From positions 806,001 through 870,000 of the forward strand of contig OZ244982.1 of the NCBI GenBank assembly GCA_965223115.1: a stretch of DNA of 64,000 nucleotides. The letters are read 5' to 3'. The DNA comes from CBDCUI01 sp965223115 (GTDB lineage: Bacteria > Pseudomonadota > Gammaproteobacteria > UBA4575). Positions 18,831 to 27,817 of the stretch are shown one piece after another; the stretch's first letter is position 1; the number at the start of each line of letters is the position of its first letter. The notes below the pieces were generated by a model, which did not search any database, was not told where the DNA came from, and saw nothing but the letters and a program-made list of their open reading frames with translations. Position numbers and translations under genes: made by a program.

Positions 18831-19715
18831 GTGAAAATTGCTACTGTACTAATTTATTGTCTCTTAATTCTTGAAGTTAGCATTACTAGTTCAGCATTTG
18901 CTAGTTGTGAAAAAAATAGAATAAAACTTCAAGTTCTAAGTTCTGGGGGGTCCTGAATTAAGTGATTAACGTGCATCAACATCTTATTTAAATTAGATAG
19001 ATGGTCGAGCTGCGGTACAGATAGACACAGGTACGAGGAGCAGCTTGAATTTCGAAAAGTCCGGGGCAGATATTATAAGATATTAAAGCAATTTTATTTA
19101 CCCATCTACACGTAGATCATAGCCAATATTTACCTGCTTATATAAAAGGTTCTTTTTTTAGTTCTAGAAATAATAATTTGTACATTTATGGCCCGGATGG
19201 TAATGATTTAATGCCATTGACTTCTAGTTTCGTAGAAAGTTTGTTTGGTACTTCTGGAGCATATAAGTATTTAAATAGTTATTTAAATGAAAATCAAATA
19301 AGTGATTATAAAATTTTAGTTTGAAGATGTAAGTTTACAATGATATAAAACTCATACTTTTAAAGTTGGTGATATCTTTACTATTGCTTCTATAGCAGTT
19401 CATCATGGTCCTATTGCGGCCATTGCATGGAGAGTGAACATATTAGGATGTTCGATAACATTCTCTGGAGATATGTGTAATCACAGTCAATCTTTAACCA
19501 CTTTAGCAAAAGGAAGTGATATCTTGGTCGCACATAATGCAATTCCTGAGAATGCAACAGGTGTAGTACGTAATTTACATACGCCTCCATCTGAAATTGG
19601 TAAAATTGCGAATGAAGCAGGTGTAAAAAAGTTAATTTTATCTCACCGAATGCAGAGAACATTAAGTAAAAAAGAAGAAACTAAAGAGATTATCCAAGAA
19701 AAATATAATGGTTAA
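18831..19715 (+). pseudogene. Decayed secreted MBL-fold metallo-hydrolase
   Basis: Reading across frames reconstructs one gene. GTG 18831 opens a signal peptide ending ITSSAFASC, then KLQVLSSGG, where a run of six G is one base too long and leads to TGA 18954. In the shifted frame GPELSD and RASTSYLN appear around in-frame TAA and TAG stops. A further shift gives THLHVDHSQYLPAYIKGS, the HxHxDH zinc motif of the beta-lactamase fold, and later segments AVHHGPIAAIAWRV and ITFSGDMCNHSQS (metal Asp). The last 93 codons, ending in LILSHRM, are still open. Several independent lesions make a single sequencing error unlikely. Probably once a ribonuclease-Z-like hydrolase exported to the periplasm. Confidence 0.85.
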
Positions 19716-19765
19716 GTGAATTTTGCAAATGATTTAGATAGTTTTATTTCTAGCCTTCGATATAA

Positions 19766-19796
19766 TAAAAAGGTAGCGAAGCATTTGCTTCGCTAC
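19766..19796 (-). terminator. Intrinsic terminator of the secreted-protein gene
   Basis: On the minus strand a 10-bp perfect stem (GTAGCGAAGC paired with GCTTCGCTAC) with a four-base loop is followed by C then TTTTT, 22 bases after the stop of the gene ending at 19818. Confidence 0.85.
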
Positions 19797-19817
19797 TAAA
19801 CTCGAGTATTATATTTC

Positions 19818-20840
19818 TCAGTTAGTTGTAAACTCGATTAACTCGACGCGGTCTCCTGTGTTTAAATCAATCTCTACTATCAAGCCAACCCCAGGCGCAT
19901 AATATTTGTTTTCGTTAGCTTCTGAATCTAAAGGTGTGAAATCGCGTGTAATTAAGCAGTCTCCGTTACATGATGCAGCGGGAGAAGTTTCACTGCCATC
20001 TGTGGCTAAAATCTCAATAATGTCTTCGGCATCACCCCAAGCTACTTCTTGCCTAATGATTTCTCCGATTTGAGGAACAGAAGGTAAGAGAATTCCAGCT
20101 TTTGCTCCGTCTCGGCCGGCTTTCCATGACCCATCAATATCGACTAATTCGGGATTTTCAGGATCATCGCCTTCAAAGCTTTCAAAGTTTTGCGAGATTT
20201 CGCCGCAATACCAAACATTTCCGTAAATGTCTTGAGCATACCAGTCATCCGTACTTTCTACTAACTCCTCATCAACTTCGGCGATATCCCTGATTGTTAC
20301 GCAGGTAACACCATCAATTAGTTTTGTTTCGTTAGTTACTATAACAGTTATTGTTTCGGTTTCTTCTTCACCTTCATCATCTATTGTAGTTCCTTCGTAT
20401 ACCCATTGATTACCCGTAACAAGCGGGAAATAAGGGTTAGGTGTTATACTTTTTCCTATTTCTAAAGGATTTACAAAATTATCTGCGAAGTCTTCACCAA
20501 AGGGTGGGTCGTAGGGTTCTTGGCCTATGTCTCTACATAAACTTTTGCGTGCTCTAAATATTTCTTGACATTCTTTGGAGCTTTGACGTTGTTCTATCTT
20601 TGATTCACGTAAACAATTTGATTTTTCTTCATCATCACTTTCATTTAAACACGCTGCAACATATTCAAGATAATTGTCTCTAACATCAAACTCACATGCA
20701 AATTTTAAAAATCTTGCAGTTTTTGCGCAGGTACGCTCATGGTTTTGGTTATGACTCGAAAATGATGTTGTAGGGAACACATATAAGAACCCAATTATAC
20801 TTATTGAAATTACTGTAAAATTAAATCTAGACAACTTCAT
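19818..20840 (-). CDS. Secreted protein of unknown function
   Basis: A 340-residue exported protein. The N-terminus is a Sec signal peptide (basic start, hydrophobic core to about residue 20, then TTSFSS). A cysteine-containing segment (residues about 35-110, with six Cys) precedes a beta-rich domain. That domain has FPLVTGNQWVYEG, ETETITVIVTNETKLIDGVT, DWYAQDIYGNVWYCGE, and near the end KYYAPGVGLIVEID. I have seen this domain as an uncharacterised secreted family in many environmental bacteria but know no function. It has its own terminator and lies downstream of a two-component system in the same direction. Confidence 0.7.
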   Translation of the reverse strand: MKLSRFNFTVISISIIGFLYVFPTTSFSSHNQNHERTCAKTARFLKFACEFDVRDNYLEYVAACLNESDDEEKSNCLRESKIEQRQSSKECQEIFRARKSLCRDIGQEPYDPPFGEDFADNFVNPLEIGKSITPNPYFPLVTGNQWVYEGTTIDDEGEEETETITVIVTNETKLIDGVTCVTIRDIAEVDEELVESTDDWYAQDIYGNVWYCGEISQNFESFEGDDPENPELVDIDGSWKAGRDGAKAGILLPSVPQIGEIIRQEVAWGDAEDIIEILATDGSETSPAASCNGDCLITRDFTPLDSEANENKYYAPGVGLIVEIDLNTGDRVELIEFTTN

Positions 20841-20959
20841 GGCGATTCTCCTGTATGTTTTTTAGCTAAGCATTTGTTGCTTACTGTTAAACTTACAGAA
20901 TGAACTTTACTAGAAGCTTATATATAGATTATCAAATGGTAATTTTTCTAAGTTGTAAT

Positions 20960-21382
20960 TTAAGCAGGTAATAAAATTGTGAATGTGCTGCCACTTCCAT
21001 ATTCACTTTTTATTTTTATGTCTCCTCCATGAGATCGAGCAATAGCCATAGCGTAGCTTAGCCCTAAACCATTTCCGTTACTGGATCTACTGCTATCACA
21101 ACGGAAAAAACGTTCGAAAACCCGGTGCTGATCTTCTGGTAATATGCCATTTCCTTCATCAATAATATGGATGTAAATATTTTTTGAATGATTTTCTAGT
21201 TTGATATGTACTTGACTATTTGGCTTTGTATATTTTAAAGCGTTATCTATTAAATTGGCCAACATTCGTTGTATGCTTTGTTTATTACCATTAAATTTGC
21301 ATTTAGGTTTTATGTTAAAAGTAAGCTCAACATTTTTGTTTTCAGCTACAGGGTCAAATAATTCACAGGCCTCTTCTATCAA
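20960..21382 (-). CDS. Histidine kinase, detached ATP-binding half
   Basis: This 140-codon frame holds the complete HATPase domain: N box MLANLIDNALKYT, G1 box IIDEGNGILPED, F box RVFERFFR, G2 box NGNGLGLSYAMAIARSHGG. It has no sensor or His box; those are in the frame upstream. The frame opens at TTG 21382, overlapping the upstream TGA by TTGA. Adding a single T at the junction would join the halves as ..LSDLIEEACELF.., the usual continuation in this family, so the gene is a one-base frameshift of a normal kinase. It may still be made by reinitiation, or the shift may be a sequencing error. Confidence 0.75.
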   Translation of the reverse strand: MIEEACELFDPVAENKNVELTFNIKPKCKFNGNKQSIQRMLANLIDNALKYTKPNSQVHIKLENHSKNIYIHIIDEGNGILPEDQHRVFERFFRCDSSRSSNGNGLGLSYAMAIARSHGGDIKIKSEYGSGSTFTILLPA

Positions 21383-22347
21383 TCAGAAAGATCTATAATT
21401 TCTTTAATACGATTGGTGACACCCGCTTCAGCTTCTGCCACATCTAATGTGCTGTTTACCATTTGAATAAGGCGGTCACATTCTTCTAGTGTATCTTCAG
21501 CTGCAACTTTGTAATTTTCACTTTGAGAATTATTAGACAAAGTATTTTCTGAGATAGCACGAATTCTTGCTAATGGACTGCGTAAATCATGCGCAATATT
21601 GTCAATCATTTCGCGCATTTCGGTTATTAGGTTATTAATACGCTCAATCATTGCGTTAAATGTATTTGCTAGAGTTTGAATTTCTTCTGGTTGTCTGGTA
21701 ATTGATACACGACGGTTAAATTCTCCATTTCTAATATCGATAGCAGCTTTGTTGATCTCTTCTATACCTTTGATGCTCTGTTTGGCCATGAACCATCCAA
21801 TTGTTGAGGCAATTGGTAAAGCAATCAAAAACATTGAAGCAAATACAATCAGAAGTAATTCCATTATTTCTTCTTTTTCTTCAGTAGATTCTCCTATTTG
21901 CAGAATAGTATTAGAGCCAATTAATCCATAAACAATCCTTGTGTTTTCTTCTTGCATGGGGAATTTCATGGTTTCTAAATAGAGTTTAGAGTCATTTAAT
22001 AAAACTTTGTTTAAGGTGCTCTGAATTGTGTGTATTCCTTTCCAATGAGATAGGTCTGAAGCATGGATCTGTTTACCGTTAGTAGTGAGAACGCGTAAAA
22101 ATACTTCGCTAACATCACTAGTTTTTGCTTCACGGTCAATTTCTTTTTTAACAGCATATATTCCTTCGTTTTTAAAAAGTATAGAAAATTCTTCTATATC
22201 TTCTTCTAAATCCTCATCAATTCTATTATTTAATATAGTATTAATGGATAGATATAATGCCGAAAGTGAAATTGCTAAAAAGGTAACAAACAATATTGAA
22301 TACCAGAGGGTGAGTCTGAAACTTAGAGTATTAGGAAATTTATTCAT
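21379..22347 (-). CDS. Histidine kinase, sensor/HAMP/His-box half
   Basis: The N-terminal part of an OmpR-partner sensor kinase. It has a first transmembrane helix at about residues 10-32, a periplasmic domain of about 130 residues, a second helix near 165-190, a HAMP linker, and the dimerisation His box DNIAHDLRSPLARI. The frame stops right after EIIDLSD, before any ATP-binding motif. I start at ATG 22347 (ATG 22350 is adjacent in frame); it overlaps or abuts the regulator stop at 22340, so the two are coupled. See the detached ATPase half for the frameshift. Confidence 0.8.
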   Translation of the reverse strand: MNKFPNTLSFRLTLWYSILFVTFLAISLSALYLSINTILNNRIDEDLEEDIEEFSILFKNEGIYAVKKEIDREAKTSDVSEVFLRVLTTNGKQIHASDLSHWKGIHTIQSTLNKVLLNDSKLYLETMKFPMQEENTRIVYGLIGSNTILQIGESTEEKEEIMELLLIVFASMFLIALPIASTIGWFMAKQSIKGIEEINKAAIDIRNGEFNRRVSITRQPEEIQTLANTFNAMIERINNLITEMREMIDNIAHDLRSPLARIRAISENTLSNNSQSENYKVAAEDTLEECDRLIQMVNSTLDVAEAEAGVTNRIKEIIDLSD

Positions 22348-23020
22348 CATTGACTTTAAGAACATAGCCTAGGCCACGAACGGTATGTATTAAAGGTGTG
22401 CTATATGTTTTATCTATTTTTTCTCTAAGTCTGCTAATTCTTGCTTCTACAACATTTGTTCCAGGGTCAAAATCGTAATTCCAAACTCTTTCCATTATCA
22501 TTGTTTTTGACAAAACACGACCAGCATTTCTAACCAAATATTCTAATAGGGCAAATTCTTTTGGTTGTAGGTCAATCTTTTTATTCGCTCGTTTTGCAGT
22601 TCTAGAAAGTAAATCTAGAGATAAATCATTTATTGTTAATGTTGTTGGCTCTGAAATATTACTTGCACGACGTAGAAGTGCTTCAATTCGAGCAAGTAAC
22701 TCACTAAAAGAAAATGGTTTAGTTAGATAATCATCTCCACCATGTTGCAAACCATCAATTCGGTCATCCACAGTGCGTTTTGCACTTAATATTATTATGG
22801 GAAGATTTATCCCTTTTTCTCGAACTCGACTTATAATAGATAAACCGTCTAGCTTAGGAAGCATCAAATCTATAATTGCAAGATCATAAATGTCTTGTAT
22901 AACTAAGCTTAATCCTAATTGTCCGTCTGCTGCATGATCTATAGCAAAACCTGCCTCCTTAAGCCCTTTTATAATAAAGTCAGCTATTACCTGATCATCT
23001 TCAATGAGTAGTAATCTCAT
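22340..23020 (-). CDS. OmpR-family response regulator
   Basis: A 226-residue DNA-binding regulator. The receiver domain shows the acidic pair in LLLIEDDQ, the phospho-acceptor Asp51 in IIDLMLPKLDG, and the LSAK switch and KPFSFSELLARIEALLRR elements. The C-terminal winged helix has LQPKEFALLEYLVRNAGRVL and TNVVEARISRLREKID, ending HTVRGLGYVLK. Its partner kinase follows with a short overlap but is split by a frameshift. It is divergent from an LbtU-like outer-membrane gene across a 233-base region with repeated ATATTGCA motifs. Confidence 0.93.
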   Translation of the reverse strand: MRLLLIEDDQVIADFIIKGLKEAGFAIDHAADGQLGLSLVIQDIYDLAIIDLMLPKLDGLSIISRVREKGINLPIIILSAKRTVDDRIDGLQHGGDDYLTKPFSFSELLARIEALLRRASNISEPTTLTINDLSLDLLSRTAKRANKKIDLQPKEFALLEYLVRNAGRVLSKTMIMERVWNYDFDPGTNVVEARISRLREKIDKTYSTPLIHTVRGLGYVLKVNDE

Positions 23021-23084
23021 CTTTAATTTCTAGTAGATTTGAAGGATTTTATTACTTCAAGCATATATTCTTAATTTTAGTTTT

Positions 23085-23165
23085 ATATTGCATTAACGTT
23101 TTAAATAAATATATGCCAAATCTAGCATGTGTATCTTTGTCATATTGCAAACAGTAATGCAATAT
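23085..23165. promoter_or_regulatory. Repeated ATATTGCA motifs between regulator and outer-membrane gene
   Basis: ATATTGCATTA at 23085-23095 recurs exactly in inverted orientation at 23155-23165. A further direct ATATTGCA is at 23142-23149 and forms with the last copy a 7-bp inverted repeat with a 10-base spacer. This spacing in a divergent promoter region looks like operator sites, plausibly for the adjacent OmpR-type regulator. Seen directly; the binding protein is inferred. Confidence 0.45.
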
Positions 23166-23253
23166 TTTGAATTAAAACATTACCATATGGTGAACTAGAA
23201 GAAAGTTTTAATAAAAATGATCTATTTAGTTGGGTAATATAAGGTCTATATAA

Positions 23254-24396
23254 TTGACTTTTATGAACGCATATCCGAACTCTAGTATTTTAAAATATAT
23301 TAATATCTTACTTGCATTATATTTTTTTATAGTTATGCAAGATGTATCAGCAAATGACCAAGGTCCTGCGGATATAAAGCTAGGTCCAAAAGATTTAACA
23401 GCAAGAATATATCGAAATCCTGAGGAACGTCGGGAAGCAGGATTGGGAACTAAACTAACTGATAAGCTTAAATTTTCTGGATTACTAGAAATAGCAAAAG
23501 AATACAGTGAAGAAAACTTAGAGAATAGAGGAAAAAATAGAGTATATGCTGATATAACATTTGCAGCACAGTTTGCGTTTGAGTATTCATTTGCCAAATG
23601 GATGAATACGGAGTTAATTTATGAGGTTGAGCATGACGGCAGAAATCAAACGGGTCAATGGGATGAGGCATTTATTAGTTTAGATTTTGATGCATTAGGG
23701 ATAGGCATAGAAGCAGGAAGAGTTTCTGCTCCATTTGGTGAATATTACAGTCATTTTGCTACAGGGCCATTATTGGAATTTGGTGAGACCATTCGTAATG
23801 GCTTGATTGTTGATTATGAGCTTTTGGCTGGATTAGATATAACAGGATTTATTATTGATAGCGATGTGAAAAAAATGAATAAAGGCACTGACTATGACTG
23901 GGGGGCTGCTATTGAATATACATCTATAACAGAGGCCTTTCGTTTTGGTATAGGTTATCTATCAGACTTGGCAGAAAGTGATGAGCGTTTTTTGCAAGAT
24001 GAAAATGATGAATATGAAAGACGTGTGTCAGCATGGAATGCTTATACATTAATAGGTTTTGAGGATTTTGAAATCACTGCTGAATATGTTCTAGCAAATA
24101 ATAAGTTTAGAGAGTTTGATGATCAAGAAAATAAACCAAGTGCTTATAACCTTGAGTTAGCCTATTTTCCAGTACCTCAATTACAGGTGGCAGTAAGGCT
24201 GGAAGGTAGTGATGAATTCGCCGATAAGCCTGAACAACAATATGGCGTTTCAGTTAGTTGGTGTTTTGTTAATCGTCTAAGTATTACAACAGAATATTTA
24301 TTTGCTAACTTTAAGAATAATTTTGCATTTGATGATGAGGATAATGAAATAAAAGATCGAGATATGATCGCAGCTGAGCTATCAATAGAATTTTAA
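23254..24396 (+). CDS. LbtU-like outer-membrane beta-barrel protein
   Basis: A 380-residue exported protein. The signal peptide ends near residue 34 (..DVSAND). The rest is a beta barrel rich in alternating aromatic strands and ends in Phe (AAELSIEF), the usual outer-membrane signature. Segments such as WDEAFISLDFDALGIGIEAG, VSAPFGEYYSHFATGPLLEF and GETIRNGLIVDYE resemble the LbtU family, named for a Legionella siderophore porin. Whether this one takes up iron is not shown; no Fur box is seen at its promoter. Divergent from the response regulator, which may control it. Confidence 0.7.
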   Translation: MTFMNAYPNSSILKYINILLALYFFIVMQDVSANDQGPADIKLGPKDLTARIYRNPEERREAGLGTKLTDKLKFSGLLEIAKEYSEENLENRGKNRVYADITFAAQFAFEYSFAKWMNTELIYEVEHDGRNQTGQWDEAFISLDFDALGIGIEAGRVSAPFGEYYSHFATGPLLEFGETIRNGLIVDYELLAGLDITGFIIDSDVKKMNKGTDYDWGAAIEYTSITEAFRFGIGYLSDLAESDERFLQDENDEYERRVSAWNAYTLIGFEDFEITAEYVLANNKFREFDDQENKPSAYNLELAYFPVPQLQVAVRLEGSDEFADKPEQQYGVSVSWCFVNRLSITTEYLFANFKNNFAFDDEDNEIKDRDMIAAELSIEF

Positions 24397-24429
24397 TTTT
24401 ATTTCTAAATTAGTAAATGTATAACCCAA

Positions 24430-25254
24430 CTAACCAATCCAAACAAGGAGTTCTCCTTGGCCGTCTACTGAAGTGTCACCCATGTAACGTTGTACACGTC
24501 TGCGCATTGGGTGTAGTAATCTAAACTTAGACTCATAACGCCTTAGCTCATGAAGTAGTAATGTTAGATAACCCAAGCTATGTCGACCACAGTCATGAAA
24601 TCCTGATGCCATATCTTCTGGTTTGTGTGGAAATAGTAAAGTACCACGTCTCATACCAACACCTACTTGTTTACCAATTGCCCCCATGTTGGTAATCGTT
24701 CCCGCTATCATTCTACTGGCACAATGATCACCGATATCCCCTACCACCATAATAGTTCCGCGTCGCATTAAGTCACCGGTAAAGTCACCAGTATTACCGT
24801 GTACGAGTATTGTGCCTCCTGACATGCCTTTTTTCTCACCTGTGATAGCACTGCCTGTATAGTTATTGCTGTTACCAGATATTTCTAATAAGCCTTTAGA
24901 CATCCCACAACCAGAGAAATCTTGTGTGTTTCCCTCTACCTTTATTGTGGCCCCATTTAATTGTGCCCCTGCATAATGCCCACAATCACCGATTACTGAT
25001 AGTTTTATATCGTTATTAAGTGCATAGCCAATATAGTCCATCTTGGAGTTCGCATTCTCCAATATATATTCATTACTAGAATTGCTTTTTGAAATATCAA
25101 ATAACTCACCAACGGTGGTTTGTTGATTACCAATTAACAAATCTAGATTCTTGGTCTGTTCATCCGTTAGTGTTTGTTTTATAGCATCACTTAACCAACG
25201 CATATCTATGCGTTGTTGAACATTGCCTTTATATGTAACGGTTGTATGACTCAT
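24430..25254 (-). CDS. fhcC: Formyltransferase/hydrolase complex subunit C
   Basis: A 274-residue subunit with the parallel beta-helix of FwdC/GltB-C type. It has repeated GxxxGxxxG-like turns such as GDCGHYAGAQLNGATIKVEG, SGCGMSKGLLEISGNSNNYT and GVGMRRGTLLF. In methylotrophs FhcC is the scaffold that holds the FhcA and FhcD subunits. It is the last gene of fhcBADC and overlaps fhcD by 26 bases. Confidence 0.95.
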   Translation of the reverse strand: MSHTTVTYKGNVQQRIDMRWLSDAIKQTLTDEQTKNLDLLIGNQQTTVGELFDISKSNSSNEYILENANSKMDYIGYALNNDIKLSVIGDCGHYAGAQLNGATIKVEGNTQDFSGCGMSKGLLEISGNSNNYTGSAITGEKKGMSGGTILVHGNTGDFTGDLMRRGTIMVVGDIGDHCASRMIAGTITNMGAIGKQVGVGMRRGTLLFPHKPEDMASGFHDCGRHSLGYLTLLLHELRRYESKFRLLHPMRRRVQRYMGDTSVDGQGELLVWIG

Positions 25255-26146
25255 TCATTATTTCTCTTAAATGGAAATGATGCTGGCCTAATTTACCACC
25301 GTAGTTACCCCCAGTAATTTTTTCAATGCCTTGTGCTTTGCCTAAATCACAAATAGCTTCGATGCCACGGTACATCGCTAAAACAACATCTTCTTTAGTT
25401 AGGCCGTCGATTACTATCTCCATTGCTGCTTCGATACTTTTGCCAAGTACATTGTCGGGTTCGCCTTTAAGTGTAGGGCAGAAAGGATGATTAGTAGAAG
25501 CATTCAGTTCCTTGTATTTTGAACCTACTTTGGAACCAGAACGAACTCCGCCCCCAGGGAATGGCAACACAATGTTTGGTAATACACTGATAGCATCAAT
25601 TGCAGCTTCACAAGCAAGTAATGCCTGTGAAATATGTCGTGCTAATACTAAAATGTTTCCACCACCAATTGCACTTTGGTAGCCGGTAGATTCCTGACAT
25701 AAAAATTCACCATCCATGACAGGAATGCGCCAGAAACGGTTACTACCAATCATTTTTGATGATTGATAACCATCACCAAAATAGCGCAAATTTTTGCCTA
25801 AAGAAATTTGTTCATCTCCGTCCATGCCGGCAAATACTGCAGTAGTGGGGCAAGTGAGTACACATTGTCCAACACGTACTTGTAATTGTTGCTCTAGTGT
25901 CTTGCGATCTGTAGAAAAAAGCAAAACAGATATTCCTGGTCTACCATCAGGAGTTTCGTGATTGCCAATAACTCTTTCAATGCCTGCTTCAACTTTACAA
26001 CCAATTACAGAGGTTGCGAAACCGGTCATGGTTTCTGCGGCATGTCTTGCCCATTTATAATTGATGGCGGTGATAATGATACGTGTAGCACGCATTGAAA
26101 ATGCTTCTGAAAATGTATCTTCTATAAGAACGCCATTAATAATCAT
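25229..26146 (-). CDS. fhcD: Formylmethanofuran:H4MPT formyltransferase, subunit D
   Basis: Moves the formyl group from formyl-H4MPT to methanofuran within the Fhc complex. The 305 residues match Ftr/FhcD, with DTFSEAFSMRATRIIITA at the N-terminus, ATSVIGCKVEAGIER, GGGNILVLARH and FPGGGVRSGSKVGSKYK. It lies four bases after fhcA and overlaps fhcC at its 3' end, so the subunits are made in a coupled way. Confidence 0.96.
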   Translation of the reverse strand: MIINGVLIEDTFSEAFSMRATRIIITAINYKWARHAAETMTGFATSVIGCKVEAGIERVIGNHETPDGRPGISVLLFSTDRKTLEQQLQVRVGQCVLTCPTTAVFAGMDGDEQISLGKNLRYFGDGYQSSKMIGSNRFWRIPVMDGEFLCQESTGYQSAIGGGNILVLARHISQALLACEAAIDAISVLPNIVLPFPGGGVRSGSKVGSKYKELNASTNHPFCPTLKGEPDNVLGKSIEAAMEIVIDGLTKEDVVLAMYRGIEAICDLGKAQGIEKITGGNYGGKLGQHHFHLREIMNESYNRYI

Positions 26147-26150
26147 TGTA

Positions 26151-27809
26151 TTAATTTAGTTTGCATGGATGAATTTGAGTCTTACTACCAATGCATTCTT
26201 CCATTTCATCATTGCTGATTTTGAAATTATCAAATGCAATAGTTTGGTAGTCATCAAAATATTTCTTTAAAGGTTTTTCGATAGCTCGATCAAACTCAGG
26301 TTTTACAACATGAGTTATACCTTGAACAGTTTTTATTACTGACCCATCTTTAACAATTTGCACACCATTTTTAAATACCATATAAGGCTTAGCAAACATC
26401 TGTTCTATATCATTTTGTTTGTGATAAACGACGATATTTGCGACTGCATTGTCACCTAGATGGCCATGATCATTCAATCCTAAAATTTTAGCAGGGGCAG
26501 CACGTGTCATAATTGCAATTTCATATAGAGAATATTCGCGTTGCATGGAAGCCAAGTTAGACATCTTTTGTGCTTCAGGATGTATAATATTAAAAGCATC
26601 ATTTCTAAACGAGCGATTCATTAATAATTTTATTAAATGAGGATAACTAGTAAAAGGGGCGCCGTTAGGGTGATCAGTAGTTAAAAAGATACGCCAGGGG
26701 TCATTTACTTGTAGGAAAATTTCTAAGCCGATGGCCCATTGCAAGGCATTAACAAAGCTTTTGTCACGGTACTTAAAGGGCATAACTCCACAACCTGCAT
26801 CACATTCAATGTCCATAATAGTCCATTTCTTTGGGTGTGCATGGTCATGACCGAAGTATTGCATCATGGTATCTCCAGATGTTGTCATGGTTTGACCAAA
26901 CATAATTTGGCCAACATCTGCAGATACGTTGTTTTGTTTATTAATAGCTTCTGCAATCTCACATGCTGCGGAGGAGAATTTTCTATCGCCTTCTGCTCCA
27001 TAGCTATGAAATTGAATATGGGTTAAATGAACAGGAAGGCCTTGTGCAGCAGACATGGTTGCAAGTGTTGATTCGAAGTTACCAGGAATACCTAAATTAC
27101 TTGCATGAACGTGCAGTGGGTGTGGTACACCAAGATCATGTATGGCTTTACTTAAGGTGGTAATTATTTGTCGCGGTGTTACACCAATTGGGCCTGTTTC
27201 GTCAACATCAAGACGGCGTTGGTTATATTTAAATGCGTGGATTCCACCAGCATTAACTACTTTTATTCCGATACATTGAGATGCGTCTAGTGTCCATGCT
27301 ACGTAGTCATTAATCGCAGCTTGATTTGCACCTTGAGTTAGCATTCTCAACAAAAAGTCATCATTGCCTAATAATGCGTAGCCCCCTTTGTCAATCATAG
27401 GAGTATCGGCCATTTCCATATGAGCTTGGCGAGCATTTACAGGTAATACAGCGGGCTCAAAGCATGTGGTATAGCCCATCTCGGCATAGCGATAACCTGT
27501 TGTATAAGTCGAAGGGGTAATGTGGCCACTTCCAGCACGGCATACATCTGTTTTATTATCGATGTTGTTTTGGTGATCATCGAACATCATTGTGCGTGCA
27601 ATATTTACTTTGCCGCCACCAATATGTGTATGCATATCGATTGCACCAGCCATGACAATGCAATCATTAATATCTATTTCTTGGTCAATTTTTTTGTTTT
27701 CAGGTGCAGATAGGCTGATCTTGTCATCAACAATGTATATATCTTTTACTTGACCATCCACTTCATGAACTGGGTCATATACCTTGCCGTTTGATAATTT
27801 AATAACCAT
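26151..27809 (-). CDS. fhcA: Formyltransferase/hydrolase complex subunit A
   Basis: The amidohydrolase subunit (552 residues) that hydrolyses formyl-methanofuran to formate. Metal-binding elements of the amidohydrolase barrel are visible: GAIDMHTHIGGGKVN (HxH), HPLHVHASNLG, VHLTHIQFHSYG, and the catalytic Asp in FLTTDHPNGAPF. The N- and C-terminal beta sandwich typical of the superfamily frames the barrel. It lies eight bases after fhcB. Confidence 0.96.
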   Translation of the reverse strand: MVIKLSNGKVYDPVHEVDGQVKDIYIVDDKISLSAPENKKIDQEIDINDCIVMAGAIDMHTHIGGGKVNIARTMMFDDHQNNIDNKTDVCRAGSGHITPSTYTTGYRYAEMGYTTCFEPAVLPVNARQAHMEMADTPMIDKGGYALLGNDDFLLRMLTQGANQAAINDYVAWTLDASQCIGIKVVNAGGIHAFKYNQRRLDVDETGPIGVTPRQIITTLSKAIHDLGVPHPLHVHASNLGIPGNFESTLATMSAAQGLPVHLTHIQFHSYGAEGDRKFSSAACEIAEAINKQNNVSADVGQIMFGQTMTTSGDTMMQYFGHDHAHPKKWTIMDIECDAGCGVMPFKYRDKSFVNALQWAIGLEIFLQVNDPWRIFLTTDHPNGAPFTSYPHLIKLLMNRSFRNDAFNIIHPEAQKMSNLASMQREYSLYEIAIMTRAAPAKILGLNDHGHLGDNAVANIVVYHKQNDIEQMFAKPYMVFKNGVQIVKDGSVIKTVQGITHVVKPEFDRAIEKPLKKYFDDYQTIAFDNFKISNDEMEECIGSKTQIHPCKLN

Positions 27810-27817
27810 GATTGAGT

